Assembly (NCBI GenBank): GCA_022605405.1
Contig: JABYQQ010000002.1
Coordinates: forward strand, 1,302,001 to 1,366,000
Direction of reading: 5' to 3'
Source: Earliella scabrosa
Lineage: Eukaryota > Basidiomycota > Agaricomycetes > Polyporales > Polyporaceae
Length of the DNA: 64,000 bases
Below are positions 21,811 to 34,792 of the stretch, one piece after another. A program made the position numbers and the translations under genes. The notes beneath the pieces were generated by a model. It ran no database searches, was not told the DNA's origin, and saw only the letters and a list, made by a program, of their open reading frames with translations. Within the stretch, counting starts at the first letter, position 1; every line of letters begins with the position of its first letter.

Positions 21811-22581
21811 TACGAAATATCCGTCGAGTCGATGCTGACCGACTCTAGGGTTCGATAAACAAGTACGCCACTCGCTGATCATCGAGTCCCCCCTCTCGGA
21901 GTCCTCAGCTGCCCAAGAATGCTCGCCGGGAGCGCCTTGTAACGCAGCGAGATCTGTACATCAGATTAGGCAGGGGGACAACATAATACAAGTTCAGGAG
22001 GTTTCACAATGCTGTTGAACTCTCCACTCAACTTCGCACATGAATGAAGGTATCTGTATTCATTGATGCCGGTCTATTTACTTTACCTGAGCAGCAGTCA
22101 TCCAAGCAGCAGTCTAGCGGCGAGACTTAGGCAGGTATCGATCGAAACGCTGCGCTGCAAGAAGCCACGCCGCCGCCGCCGCCGTCATGGTACCGCTGGG
22201 TGGCTTAGTGGAGATTGTACAAACCAACCCCGAGAAAGCCGGCAGAGCCTGTGGAGGTACTTCCTGATTGCAAATTTGAATCAACCACTCTCAAGATCAG
22301 TCACACCCGAATCATTCTGCTGTACATCCATGCCACGCACAGTAACCACATCCGAGTGGTGCACATCCGGTATGTGCGTTTCATTCTGTCGGACTGGCAG
22401 CGCAGGCTGATCATCATTCCGTCGGGGCAATATTCCTCCTTAGCACTCCGAGTCTGCCAGGGTCGCGCCACGTTCGTGCCGTCGCGTGTTGCGAGACTCT
22501 ACGACCACCTATATAGGCGTCCGCGCCTCATGCATCTCCTGTTTCCTGCCCTTCGTCAGTGCCAGCCTTCAAAGCTTCAAC
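21811..22581. other. Intergenic: CGC microsatellite and DUF6533-C promoter
   Basis: No gene is visible. A short GCC/CGC repeat lies at about 22,167-22,188; the related spacer after DUF6533-A lacks it. A TATA-like CACCTATATAGGCG at about 22,505-22,518 lies roughly 65 bases upstream of the DUF6533-C start and is a likely core promoter. The same stretch recurs at 32,287-33,057. Confidence 0.55.
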
Positions 22582-24316
22582 ATGACACCCCCGAGTATGT
22601 CAAATTCAGGTGAAGACACTTTGAGTGCCTAGTGCGTCTTTTAAGAAACTGTCACCCCCACGATCTAGTTTTGATGATCACTACTAGTGCCAAGGCAAAT
22701 TACTGCACAATCGCAGCCATCGGCAAGTCACTCCGGCTCGTTGCCTGGGCCTCAATTGAGGCCTGGGGTTGACGGCATTCTCAATGAACACGCACAGCGC
22801 TCTTGATGTATGAATATCTCGACACCCTGCCGGACGAGGTGAATCTGTTCTGGGGGAGAAAATGCACCGGCGCATCGGTCCTCTTTTTCATCAACAGATA
22901 CTGCTCTCTGCTGTTCTATATCTTCGTCAAGAAGGACTATTGGATGCTCACACAAGCGGTGCGTATTCAGTTCGAGTCTGCGCGCAGTACTTACTACTGC
23001 TGTTGCTCATGGATCACATCACTTGATCTCAGAGGTACGGAACAAGTTTTGTTGTAGTCGGACACGGGTACACGATTTTTCACCTCGAGATTTGCGAAGT
23101 TGTGAGACCTATGTAAAGGCCAGCTGGGGTTTGAGTCTGCTCCAATACCTCCCATGGGCGGGTGAGCATTATTCTCACGACTGTTGCCGTTTGCTAGCTC
23201 ATCGGAACTGTGTAGGATTCTCTGTGCTGCGCGTGTACGCACTAAGTAGAAGCTACACCCTCGCCGGCTTGACGCTTGTCTTCTTTATGATCACCATTGG
23301 CCTCAACCTGGTACGTTCGTTCCTACACGTTTTGATCGCGTGCATAGTGGATGAGATCTTGCTAGTCGCACGTGTGGTCCTTGAGCAAGGCCCTGGCGGT
23401 TCCACAGCTGGGCTGCTTCGCGTACGAAAACGCAAGTTTGCAAGTCATCATTGGGTACGTCCGGGCTACGAGGCCCGTCGCAAATCTGACCATCAGACCA
23501 TATATAGATGTAAGTCACACCGACTGGGCCGTACTCAACTTGATCCGACGGGGCCCCGCTTCCTCACAATTAATGTTCTCCGTCAGTCGTAGCTGCTTCT
23601 AGGGGCGCCTTGATCCTTGCGGATATCCTGGTCCTCTCGGTTACGTGGGTCAAGTTGCACAAACGCACCAGCACCCTGTCAAACAGGCACTCGCTCAGGT
23701 ACATTTTGCTACGAGATGGTCAGTAGTATGCACCGTCAAGCAGCGAAGTATTCACATAACTTGCCTGTGTAATCCAGGCACCGTGTACTGCATGTCAGTG
23801 TCCAAACTATATTTTCACACCTCGAAGTGACATAAGAACTCGTGACTTCTTCATGCTACAGATGTCTGTTCCTCCTAAACACTCTTGACCTCGTTCTGAC
23901 CGAGCTCTCCGCAAGTGTTCCACCCCGATTGACCTAAATGCGCCGATCCTCAACGCCAACGTAACTCTCACAGATAACGAGCAGCTCATACTACTCGATG
24001 AGCTACCTCGTCCTCCTCGCGGAACCGTGAGTGGTCTTCGTGACTTCCCTCCGCAGACAGTGATTGAACGTATCGTGGTCGTCGACCGTCCTGTCACAGG
24101 TTGACGGCTATCTTGATCTCACGCTTCATGCTCGATCTGCAAGCGGTCGACCACCGGAATCGGAACCACAACTCGACGCTAGGCACAATAGGGACTCAGA
24201 CGGGACGCGGCACGCTCTTCTTCGCGCGCGCGATCGGTTCGTTAGGCGCGTCCAGCATCGACTATCACGGCGCCGCCATGGTCCGAGGTGACTCTGAGCA
24301 ACAGTCAGGCCGCTAA
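22582..24316 (+). CDS. DUF6533 seven-transmembrane protein, copy C
   Basis: The gene reads through about eleven exons without a lesion. Exon 1 (22,582-22,631) begins MTPPSMSNSGEDTLSA. Exon 2 (22,688-22,722) ends at a GC donor. The DUF6533 core is LLMYEYLDTLPDEVNLFW and TGASVLFFINRYCSLLFY. Later spans include ASWGLSLLQYLPWAG, FSVLRVYALS, LTLVFFMITIGLNL, LADILVLSVTWVKL, CLFLLNTLDLVL and YLVLLAEP. The last exon contains LTAILISRFMLDLQAVD and a hydrophilic tail ending at 24,316. Topology is receptor-like with about seven spans. C is clearly diverged from A and B, so two DUF6533 types existed before the array duplicated. Kinase 2 starts 718 bases downstream. Some middle exon borders are uncertain. 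Confidence 0.82.
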
Positions 24317-25034
24317 TTTCAGCCTGAGACAGCATGAGCATACTGGAACCAGTGCTTCTCGTTATTCCAGCCTGGAGGACCTAGGGACTTGAACTCGATG
24401 AGGCGCAAAGCGGGTTCATACCGCAAGGGGTTAAACGGCTGGGGTCTAAGCGTTATGGATTATTGTAAATCACAAGCCTTGAGTCAATGCCTACACAGAT
24501 ACCTTTGAGTAGTCGATTCATTAGTAGTAATGTCATGGCGGCGCTTGAAGTTGTCAATGGGCGCTATATCCGTGCCGGGATTGCTTGGCTGTGACACGGC
24601 GTGACTGTTCACTGTTCGTTTTGCACCACCACTTTCAGCGAGCTCGCCGTGACGAAAGGTCGTCAACTGGCGGTGCTTCATCGCTCTCTATAGGTGCAGA
24701 TAGGAATATTGTTATGTATTCACCCTCCTATGAGCTCACTCACCGCTACTGTGGTCAGATATCCACTACTTACGCATTGACCGGTTCAACACCGCTTAGC
24801 CGAGCCACTCACGCACGATCCTGAACACAGCCCTCATTGTCCTCCTGATTTGGCGCAAATATTGAGCTGGTGAGTAATTGTTACTTTGCAGGCCAACCGG
24901 TTTGCGGCTTTGCGCCGGCCGGCCAAGCCACGTGTGCTTACCACAGGTTCCAGCACCTCTAACCATCTCCCCGCATACAAAAGCGGTCCGTTTGCGCGCT
25001 TGTCAGGTGAGCTCTCCCTTTCTTTCTCTCCACG
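24317..25034. promoter_or_regulatory. Spacer between DUF6533-C and kinase 2, kinase promoter
   Basis: No gene is visible. The second half is strongly similar to the sequence upstream of kinase 1 (13,910-14,558), including GGCCGGCCAAGCCACGTGTG about 115 bases upstream of the ATG. This segment combines a GGCCGGCC palindrome with a CACGTG E-box. Conservation between otherwise diverging spacers suggests promoter function. The identical stretch precedes kinase 3 (34,793-35,510). Confidence 0.45.
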
Positions 25035-28000
25035 ATGGGTCCACACAGGATGACCGAGTCGACCTTGCAGGGCACCCCTGTCAACGTCGACAGGTTCAAG
25101 CCGGTGGACCCTAGTCGCCTACCGAACATCCAAATACGGGCCACCGCCGTCGAGAAGCGAGGCAACATGATCAAAGACTGCCCCGACTGCACGATACTCA
25201 TGCGGTACGCTCAGTACAAGACCGACGTGTTGGGCAGCCTTGTCGCCGAGTTCGACGCGAACCCCACATCCAAACGCCGCGTCCTTGACGTCTGGTTCAC
25301 GTTCAACCAGCAGCTGGGTATGCTGCCGATATTAGTTGAGAAGGGTGGGGACGTGGAGGCTGCACGCAAGCCCAAGGAGCTAACTGAGAAGGAGTACTCG
25401 GAAGCTTGGGTATGTGTCCTAACCATCTCATCTGGGTCAGCGTCATTGATGTCTCCACAGCTACGGGTCGACCAACAACACGAGCTCTGTCCCGGCCACT
25501 TCCTTCACCTGTCAGAGAACAAGCACGAGAAGACAGACTCGGACAAATACAAGATCGACGGTGCGTTCATCGCACTCGAAGACCGCGACAGCGTCGTGCC
25601 AGACGTCCCGAACTGGGCGCTACAGCGTATGGGCGCGGAACTGAAGCGCGGCAAGGCGAAGAACGACCCCTACGACGACGTTCCTACCCACGATCCGGAT
25701 ACCGACGTGCTGACACGCAAGGCCGTGCGCGGGCAGGTGATGTCGTACAACGAGCACAACTTCGCCTACCAACACCGGACAGCAATGTATCACCTCTTCA
25801 TCAACGGCGAGTGTTTCCGGGCCATGCGCTGGGACAGATCCGGCGTCATCGTCACCGAGGCGATCAACTACGTCCGCAGCCCGGCGGGGACGAAAGCGCT
25901 CCTCGAGGTTCTCTATGTGTTCTCGAGGTTCACGCTCGAACAGAAGGGCTACGACCTGACTGTCGTCCCGCTCCCGAAGAATTCGTGCGGGTGGCAACGC
26001 ATGAACGAGCTGGCGGAGGACTGCGGCAACGATCTCAACCACGAGGAGGGTCCGATCACCAAGCCCGTCCATCCCGTCTTCCTCGACCCCTCCGCTCCGC
26101 TTCCGGCCTACGAGCTCTCTGCGGAGGAAGATCGCCTCCACCACGATCCGACGTGCGTCTGCGAGGACCACTTGTCGCACGCGCTGCCCCCTATCGTCCC
26201 CGTGTGGGACATCATCCGACGGATGTACCGTGACACGCTGGTCGAAGGCTTCCCTCGATACAGGATCAGGATACGCGGGGAGGATTACCTGACTGCGAAA
26301 CACATTTACCTCGCGTTTGGGATGGTCGGGCGGGGGACCCGTGGTTACATCGCGCTCGAGTGGAGGACGCAGCGGCTCGTGTTTCTCAAGGACGCGTGGA
26401 GGCCGCACTACGAGGGGATGCCGGCGGAAGGCGAGATCCTCTCCGAGCTCAACGCCAATGACGTCCCGAACATCCCCCAGGTCGTTAACTACGAAGACGT
26501 CTGCTACGAGGACGGGACGCCACAGGAGACGGAGACATCGCACTACTCACCCAACACCGGGTGCAAGCATGTTGAACCAGGCCCGCCGTTTGAGCCCGAT
26601 ATCCCGACATGGCAACGGGTTGCGCCCGAAGACCCGACGGTGACCGGTAGCGAGGCGGCGACCGCGTTCCTTCGTCGGTACCCGGTTTCGGCGCCAAGCG
26701 AGCTTCAAGGTAACACAGTACGGTCCAAGGTGGCTGCCCAACCTAGAGCAGGGGTGTCTACCCCCACGGGCGACGGCACCATTGTTGTGCCGGCCGTCAA
26801 CTTGAAGAGCGAAGCGACGCGCGGGAAGAAGCGTACGGCTGAGGATGTCGCGGCTGAGGATCGGCGGATCCAAGGCACTGGCTTACGGCACCTGGTCCAT
26901 TCACGCACCGTCATGCGGGACATCTGCTTGCCGTTCACGGAGTTCACGAGCAGCCAGCAGCTGGTTCAAATAGTGCTCGAATGCATCGTTGGTGGGCGTC
27001 GATTCTGCATCGTCTCGAGAGCCTTGTACTGATTACTCGAACACAGCGCATGAGGACGCGTACGTCAAATGCAAGTACATGCACCGGGACATCAGCGCCG
27101 GAAACATCCTTATCCGGATTGTCGTCCAACAACTGCAGGAAGGATACTCTGTCAAATGGGAGGGCGTGCTGAGCGACTGGGAGCTTGCGAAGCATACTGA
27201 TGTGAAGATGACATTGCAACCTGAACGGACGGTACGTCTCCTGTCTACTCTGGGCGTCTGCCTTGCGTGATCTGACATGGGTTCAGGCAACATGGCATTT
27301 CATGTCCGCTTACCTCCTCTACAACCCTACTTTGCCACCGACCATCGCTGACGAACTTGAAGCATTCCTCCACGTCCTGGTTTACGGCGCGGTCCGACGC
27401 ATGAATTCCAACCTTCTAACGATCAAACCCTTCAATCAGGACTATTTCGAAGGTTACTGCGTTAACGGTGCGACGAACAAGGTGACCTGCCCACACGCCA
27501 AGCGCTGCTCAGTTGTCGACGGAAGTACTCTCACCGATGGACCGACACCCATAACATTCTTCTCTGCGCGTGGCAACGAGAAGGAAAATCATCCGATAAA
27601 CGCATTAATCGCTCAGCTACTGGAGATCTTCCACTCCCGCTACGTTGTCGCTGCCTGGGAGAAGAGCCCGCAAGCGGGCCCGAAGACGCCTGACCGGCAC
27701 AGGCCGCAATTCCCCACGAACAACCAGGAAAGGTTCGCGATGCTCCAGACCCGATTCGAAGGCAAGGAGCCCATGATGCCCGTCCGCGAGGACGCGGCCA
27801 AAAAACGGCCTCAAGAGCCGACTGCGAAGATGTACCAGGATGTCAAGGCTCTTGCAAACCACGTCGCCATTAGCGAGCTCTTCTTCAACTACATCTCCTC
27901 CACTAAGCTCACTTGGCCTCCCAACGACGTGATCGACGATCGGAGCGTTACGGACGCGGTGAATTTGCCTCCTGAGTCGGATTCTCCCCCCGCTACAGCT

Positions 28001-28492
28001 CCACCGGAGCAGCCTCAAACCTCTGCGCAGGCCGCAGTCCCGCAGCAAGCTCCGGCCCCACCGCTTGATCAACACCCTCCGGCGCAAGCTGTACCCGATG
28101 CCCCCAAGCCCGCAAAGAGACCACGTCGTGAGCCGCCTCGACCGCCGGTCCTCCTCGCCGGCCCATCCGCTCAGGGTGGGCGCGTCACACGCAGTCGAAG
28201 TGCGGCAAATGCTACCGCTGCAGCAGCTTGTGAGGACGTGGAACCCGCTCCCTCCACCGCTCTCCCTGTCGACATTCCTCGCCGGATGACTCGCAGCCAG
28301 ACGCGCGCCTCGATCAAGCAAGCAGCGACCCCGGCAGACAGCGGGGTTGCTTCGCGTGCACGTGGGAATGGGAGGACGACGAGGGCAAATACGCGTCTCA
28401 GTGCACGGACTCGTCAACAGAGCAGTGGGAAGGATTCTGCGAAGAACCCGTCCAGCGCCGCGGCGGGCAAGAGACGGACTCGTCGTAAATAA
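25035..28492 (+). CDS. FunK1-type fungal protein kinase, kinase 2 (hybrid of kinases 3 and 1)
   Basis: Exons 25,035-25,409, 25,461-26,991, 27,047-27,231 and 27,287-28,492 give 1098 residues. The domain layout matches kinase 1, with HRDISAGN and DWELAK in exon 3 and the basic tail in exon 4. Up to about residue 490 it matches kinase 3 (for example HPVFLD, PPIVPV and YEGMPAEGEILSELNANDVP). Beyond the 65-base crossover interval it matches kinase 1 exactly (for example GPPFEPDIPTWQRVAPED). The frame is kept through the junction, so the hybrid should be functional if its parents are. Its promoter is the kinase 3 type and its C-terminal tail the kinase 1 type. Confidence 0.87.
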
Positions 28493-29020
28493 TCTGTATT
28501 GAGATCCTTCCTTCGTCCTTGGTTCCTTGCACGCTCTTGCTGTATCCTTATTGCCTATGTATTTTTGTTCTCCGTGCCCATGTTGTGCGATGATAGTCGT
28601 GATGTAAACTCGCTGTGGCTTACTCATACAGTACCACTCTGGGGGACTTCTCAGTTGACCTGGAGCTCGACCCCCGGGCCGATCATGCTGCTGATTGCAC
28701 TGTCACTGGTGTTTGCACGCTTGTGACCGGTGACGTTAGAGCTCACTGGCTGTTTCTTCCGCCCACTGCGGTCTGGGTTTCACAACACTCCTCTGGTAAG
28801 TTGTCGAACTTAGGTGGATTGAACACAGCGTTTTTGAGAAAGTAATACACGGTCGTCTTCAACCCTTCTACTACGCGTCCTGCGTACGACTCGCTCTCAA
28901 TCGGGGCCTTGGGTCTCGTATCACACGCTGCCCCTTATCGTCGTGGTCTGCAAGTTCATCCGAAAGTTGCGCAAGCAGCTGCCGACCGTGGTGACCCGGA
29001 CTTCGCGGCACGGGCTGCGG

Positions 29021-29261
29021 CACGGGCTGCCAGTCGAGAGGACTATCTTGGCTGATATGAGATCTTCCTCGGCTTCAAGTTCCGCATTATCCAGCGGTTC
29101 ATATTCGTGAAGGACTCGTGGCGGCCGTTCTACGAGGGAGTACTGGGTGAGAGCGATATTCTCGAGTCGATCCTCAACGCACACGACATCCCCCACATTC
29201 CGCATCTGACTCCGAGGATCCGATGGCACCACGTACGAGAACGGCGAACCGAGTCGGATTG
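29021..29261 (+). pseudogene. FunK1 kinase fragment, second copy
   Basis: Identical copy, 10,476 bases on, of the kinase relic at 18,545-18,785, including the in-frame TGA and the FVKDSWRPFYEGV segment. Between kinase 2 and the relic, 28,493-29,020 is kinase 3' flank without a gene. Confidence 0.75.
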
Positions 29262-29315
29262 TTTCTCCAAAATATTGAGACTGACCCTATGAAGTTCGCG
29301 TCCTTTGTGTGTAGC

Positions 29316-29614
29316 GGTTGAACTGCATGATCAAATGGCATAGTGTTAGACAAGTGTTCGTAGTCGACAACCTCGAACCTGAACTTCTCGCTGAGATCTC
29401 GCATAAACGGCATTGACGCCCGTGCTAGTACTTGTTTGATGACTTCGGCCTTTACTCTCACTCTACTGCTCTGCGGCTAGCCTTGTCGCGCACTACTCTC
29501 AGCCTCCCCAAACTACTCAGTGCGCCATTGCCGCTCTCGCTCTGGCCATGACCGCCTCCGATCGCGGTGCACGACGGCCAGCGGGCGCCAGCGAGGATCG
29601 CTCGAGAGTCACTG
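29316..29614 (+). repeat. Diverged copy of the urate oxidase upstream region, second copy
   Basis: Identical to 18,840-19,138 and related to about 39,255-39,580. The following 29,615-30,578 repeats the G-rich spacer (tracts at about 29,647-29,669 and 30,149-30,168) and shows no gene. Confidence 0.75.
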
Positions 29615-30578
29615 AGCAAGAGGTGCTCAGGAATAGGCGCTCATACCGGGGGTGGTGGGGGGAGGGGGGTCTTAATTCACTTTAGTTAAGCGCCTCTGAG
29701 TACCCCCGCCAGACATGAATCTCATGTTCCTCTGTCTTCTGAAGCTTGTCGGGGGCTTACACCACGAGTTTTGGGATGCACCAATGCGGCTTGAAGTATA
29801 GTAGCGCTACTTCAACATGGACGGTCTGCTCTGAGCCCAAGAGTGACGAGACGAGACGAGCCCTGACGTAACTATAGTGCTCAGTACCAAGATCCATTCA
29901 AACCGTATTTACCGCTTGTAAGCATCATGCTACACCTTTTCCCAAGCTCAAAAAGTGGAAACTGGCCATAAGTACCCGTCCGCAAGCTTGGCAGGGGTCC
30001 TGAACTTCCTGAAGTTACATCCAGCATTGCCCGTCATGTTGCAAGCCCCGCCACGTTGTATGGGCGTCTACGTTTCCAAATGTAGCTGATCTCCAGTGAC
30101 ACATCACTGACACATGACAAATACTACCATATATGGCTATTTCCCACGAGGGGGGAGGGGGAGGGGTCCCGTCTGGCCTCACTATTGCACTTGACCGACC
30201 CCGGTACATGCTCGCACTTTTGATCACCTCTTGTCACTGAGTGCGAGATGATGTCACTTGGTCCCCGCCTCCCTAACCTCCGACCAATGCCCCTCTCCCA
30301 CGGTAATCTGAAGATTACCCGTTCAAGGTTTCATCCACCCAGGCTGTTCACTTTGCCCACATGTTGTGACTTGATACCTCCCAGAGCCTGAGTACACTGG
30401 CGCTCCAACTGACAAGGTTCGAGCGCAGCCGTCCTAGGACAGCGGTACAGCTGATGATCACCATTACGTAGCTGCGGACATGGTTGCTCCCAGGGCATTC
30501 TGACCGCCGATATAGGGAGTCGTCCCCCACTGCACGCATCTTTCCCGCATCTCCTCTCGACTCTAGAGCTCGCCGGTC

Positions 30579-32286
30579 ATGACGAGTCAAGCTCAAGATG
30601 CCTCGTTTGTGTCGGACTTCGGCGCTGCGTATGTGTCCTCTTTCTGCGCCTATTCAAGAAGCTCACGACTCGGAATACCTCTGCAGTGTCACCACCAACT
30701 ACAGTGCATTCGCAGCGGCAGGCAAGTATACCCCGTCTACCAATGTAGCCGTCGCGCGGTCGAGATGAACACTGATCATGAATCATCACAGCGTCATTGA
30801 TATGCGAATACCTTGCCACATTCCCTGACGAGGTGGACCTGTTCTGGAGGAGAAGATGCAGTGGGGTATCGGTCCTGTTCTTCATGAACAGATATGCCCC
30901 TCTATTGTTCTACATCCTCGTCAACACGAACTTCTAGTTATCACCGACGCGGTGTGTGCTTTCCCCGTGTCATGATGTGGACGGGTTGCTCACGGCGTTT
31001 GCACGAGTCAGAGGTACGGAACAAAGCGGCCAAGCCTGACGCACAGTCCTAATACGTTGTCCGCTCAGTTGTCATGCGTTCGTGAAGGCATGCTGGATCT
31101 TCAGCCTGCTCCAATACGTTCCGTGGGCTGGCGAGTATAGCGGCCCGATACACTAGGCGGTGGTGAATGCTTACGATGATGCTATGGCACAGGCTTCTCC
31201 GCTCTGCGGGTCTACGCGCTGAGCAGGGATTTGATCATCTCTTGCTTGGTATTATTCCTCTCGTCGGTGACAATTGGCATAAACCTCGTACGTTCCTATT
31301 GAGTTCTAGGATCACATGCATGTCAGATAGAGCTTCCTCGTCCTCAGGCGCACCTCTGGCCCTTCAGTCAGACCATGATCGTCCCACGCTTGGGCTGCAT
31401 AGAGTATGACACTACGAGTGTTGAAGTACAGATCGGGTGTGTCAAAATCCTTCATTAGCCTGTTACGCACGGTGTCTCACCCTGGTTGATAGATGTAAGT
31501 CGCTGGCTGCGAATCTTGGAGCCGCTCTCATCGATCTGCTCTCAGTTGTAACCGCATCAAAAGCATCGCTTATACTTGCAGACATAATCGTGATCGCCGT
31601 AACGTGGGTCAAACTAGGCCGGCGCACAAGAGGGCTATCTGGGAAGCACTCGCTCATGCATATCCTTCTACGAGACGGTTAGTGAATCGGAGGCGATGTT
31701 ATGTTCGGGATGTCATACTCAACTAACTCGACGGCCAGGAACCATCTACTTCATGTGAGTGCCTAATCATCTTCCTGAACACCTTGTCCTTGTCCTTGAA
31801 GCATGGGTGACCAGGTCTTTTATGCAGATGTCTGCTAACACTAAATGCGCTCGACCTCACTCTGAGCGAGCTCTCGGTATGTTGCGCATTACGACTCCAA
31901 AAGATGCCGCTCACTCAACATGATCGCCGCACAGATCGCAGGTAGCTCGCCATACACCATCAGCTACCTCGTGCTCTTCACGGAGCCGTGAGCACCCTCA
32001 ACTACGATTTCACACCTACGCACGCACTCACTGCATCATTGACAGGTTGACGGCCGTGCTCATATCGCGCTTCATGCTCAACTTGCAAGCAGTCGATCAG
32101 CGCACTCGCTCCTCGACCCCCGATGATATGGAGAGCTATACTGGGACCGGATCGCTCCTCTTTGAGCGCGTAGTTGGCTCGTTGGGCTCCTCGGACCTCT
32201 CTGACAGCGGTGCGTCCGCGACAGTCGATGAACATCAGTTGGAGCTGGTGGGACGGGACAAGGACCCAATGGTAGGCGAGACGTAA
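30579..32286 (+). pseudogene. DUF6533 seven-transmembrane protein, copy B', broken by an early stop
   Basis: Identical copy of DUF6533-B at the 10,476-base offset, with the same premature TAG (30,935-30,937) and one-base shortening. The lesion therefore predates the tandem duplication. Confidence 0.75.
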
Positions 32287-33057
32287 TACGAAATATCCGT
32301 CGAGTCGATGCTGACCGACTCTAGGGTTCGATAAACAAGTACGCCACTCGCTGATCATCGAGTCCCCCCTCTCGGAGTCCTCAGCTGCCCAAGAATGCTC
32401 GCCGGGAGCGCCTTGTAACGCAGCGAGATCTGTACATCAGATTAGGCAGGGGGACAACATAATACAAGTTCAGGAGGTTTCACAATGCTGTTGAACTCTC
32501 CACTCAACTTCGCACATGAATGAAGGTATCTGTATTCATTGATGCCGGTCTATTTACTTTACCTGAGCAGCAGTCATCCAAGCAGCAGTCTAGCGGCGAG
32601 ACTTAGGCAGGTATCGATCGAAACGCTGCGCTGCAAGAAGCCACGCCGCCGCCGCCGCCGTCATGGTACCGCTGGGTGGCTTAGTGGAGATTGTACAAAC
32701 CAACCCCGAGAAAGCCGGCAGAGCCTGTGGAGGTACTTCCTGATTGCAAATTTGAATCAACCACTCTCAAGATCAGTCACACCCGAATCATTCTGCTGTA
32801 CATCCATGCCACGCACAGTAACCACATCCGAGTGGTGCACATCCGGTATGTGCGTTTCATTCTGTCGGACTGGCAGCGCAGGCTGATCATCATTCCGTCG
32901 GGGCAATATTCCTCCTTAGCACTCCGAGTCTGCCAGGGTCGCGCCACGTTCGTGCCGTCGCGTGTTGCGAGACTCTACGACCACCTATATAGGCGTCCGC
33001 GCCTCATGCATCTCCTGTTTCCTGCCCTTCGTCAGTGCCAGCCTTCAAAGCTTCAAC

Positions 33058-34792
33058 ATGACACCCCCGAGTATGTCAAATTCAGGTGAAGACACTTTGA
33101 GTGCCTAGTGCGTCTTTTAAGAAACTGTCACCCCCACGATCTAGTTTTGATGATCACTACTAGTGCCAAGGCAAATTACTGCACAATCGCAGCCATCGGC
33201 AAGTCACTCCGGCTCGTTGCCTGGGCCTCAATTGAGGCCTGGGGTTGACGGCATTCTCAATGAACACGCACAGCGCTCTTGATGTATGAATATCTCGACA
33301 CCCTGCCGGACGAGGTGAATCTGTTCTGGGGGAGAAAATGCACCGGCGCATCGGTCCTCTTTTTCATCAACAGATACTGCTCTCTGCTGTTCTATATCTT
33401 CGTCAAGAAGGACTATTGGATGCTCACACAAGCGGTGCGTATTCAGTTCGAGTCTGCGCGCAGTACTTACTACTGCTGTTGCTCATGGATCACATCACTT
33501 GATCTCAGAGGTACGGAACAAGTTTTGTTGTAGTCGGACACGGGTACACGATTTTTCACCTCGAGATTTGCGAAGTTGTGAGACCTATGTAAAGGCCAGC
33601 TGGGGTTTGAGTCTGCTCCAATACCTCCCATGGGCGGGTGAGCATTATTCTCACGACTGTTGCCGTTTGCTAGCTCATCGGAACTGTGTAGGATTCTCTG
33701 TGCTGCGCGTGTACGCACTAAGTAGAAGCTACACCCTCGCCGGCTTGACGCTTGTCTTCTTTATGATCACCATTGGCCTCAACCTGGTACGTTCGTTCCT
33801 ACACGTTTTGATCGCGTGCATAGTGGATGAGATCTTGCTAGTCGCACGTGTGGTCCTTGAGCAAGGCCCTGGCGGTTCCACAGCTGGGCTGCTTCGCGTA
33901 CGAAAACGCAAGTTTGCAAGTCATCATTGGGTACGTCCGGGCTACGAGGCCCGTCGCAAATCTGACCATCAGACCATATATAGATGTAAGTCACACCGAC
34001 TGGGCCGTACTCAACTTGATCCGACGGGGCCCCGCTTCCTCACAATTAATGTTCTCCGTCAGTCGTAGCTGCTTCTAGGGGCGCCTTGATCCTTGCGGAT
34101 ATCCTGGTCCTCTCGGTTACGTGGGTCAAGTTGCACAAACGCACCAGCACCCTGTCAAACAGGCACTCGCTCAGGTACATTTTGCTACGAGATGGTCAGT
34201 AGTATGCACCGTCAAGCAGCGAAGTATTCACATAACTTGCCTGTGTAATCCAGGCACCGTGTACTGCATGTCAGTGTCCAAACTATATTTTCACACCTCG
34301 AAGTGACATAAGAACTCGTGACTTCTTCATGCTACAGATGTCTGTTCCTCCTAAACACTCTTGACCTCGTTCTGACCGAGCTCTCCGCAAGTGTTCCACC
34401 CCGATTGACCTAAATGCGCCGATCCTCAACGCCAACGTAACTCTCACAGATAACGAGCAGCTCATACTACTCGATGAGCTACCTCGTCCTCCTCGCGGAA
34501 CCGTGAGTGGTCTTCGTGACTTCCCTCCGCAGACAGTGATTGAACGTATCGTGGTCGTCGACCGTCCTGTCACAGGTTGACGGCTATCTTGATCTCACGC
34601 TTCATGCTCGATCTGCAAGCGGTCGACCACCGGAATCGGAACCACAACTCGACGCTAGGCACAATAGGGACTCAGACGGGACGCGGCACGCTCTTCTTCG
34701 CGCGCGCGATCGGTTCGTTAGGCGCGTCCAGCATCGACTATCACGGCGCCGCCATGGTCCGAGGTGACTCTGAGCAACAGTCAGGCCGCTAA
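33058..34792 (+). CDS. DUF6533 seven-transmembrane protein, copy C'
   Basis: Identical copy of DUF6533-C at the 10,476-base offset, with the same exon layout, GC donor after exon 2 (33,199) and stop at 34,792. It lies 718 bases upstream of kinase 3. The two C genes should make the same protein, which doubles gene dosage if both are expressed. Confidence 0.82.

Noticed and set aside
24385..24420. tRNA-like T-arm sequence (GGGACTTGAACTC) after DUF6533-C
   Set aside because: On the minus strand no matching acceptor stem, anticodon arm or A-box lies at the required distance.
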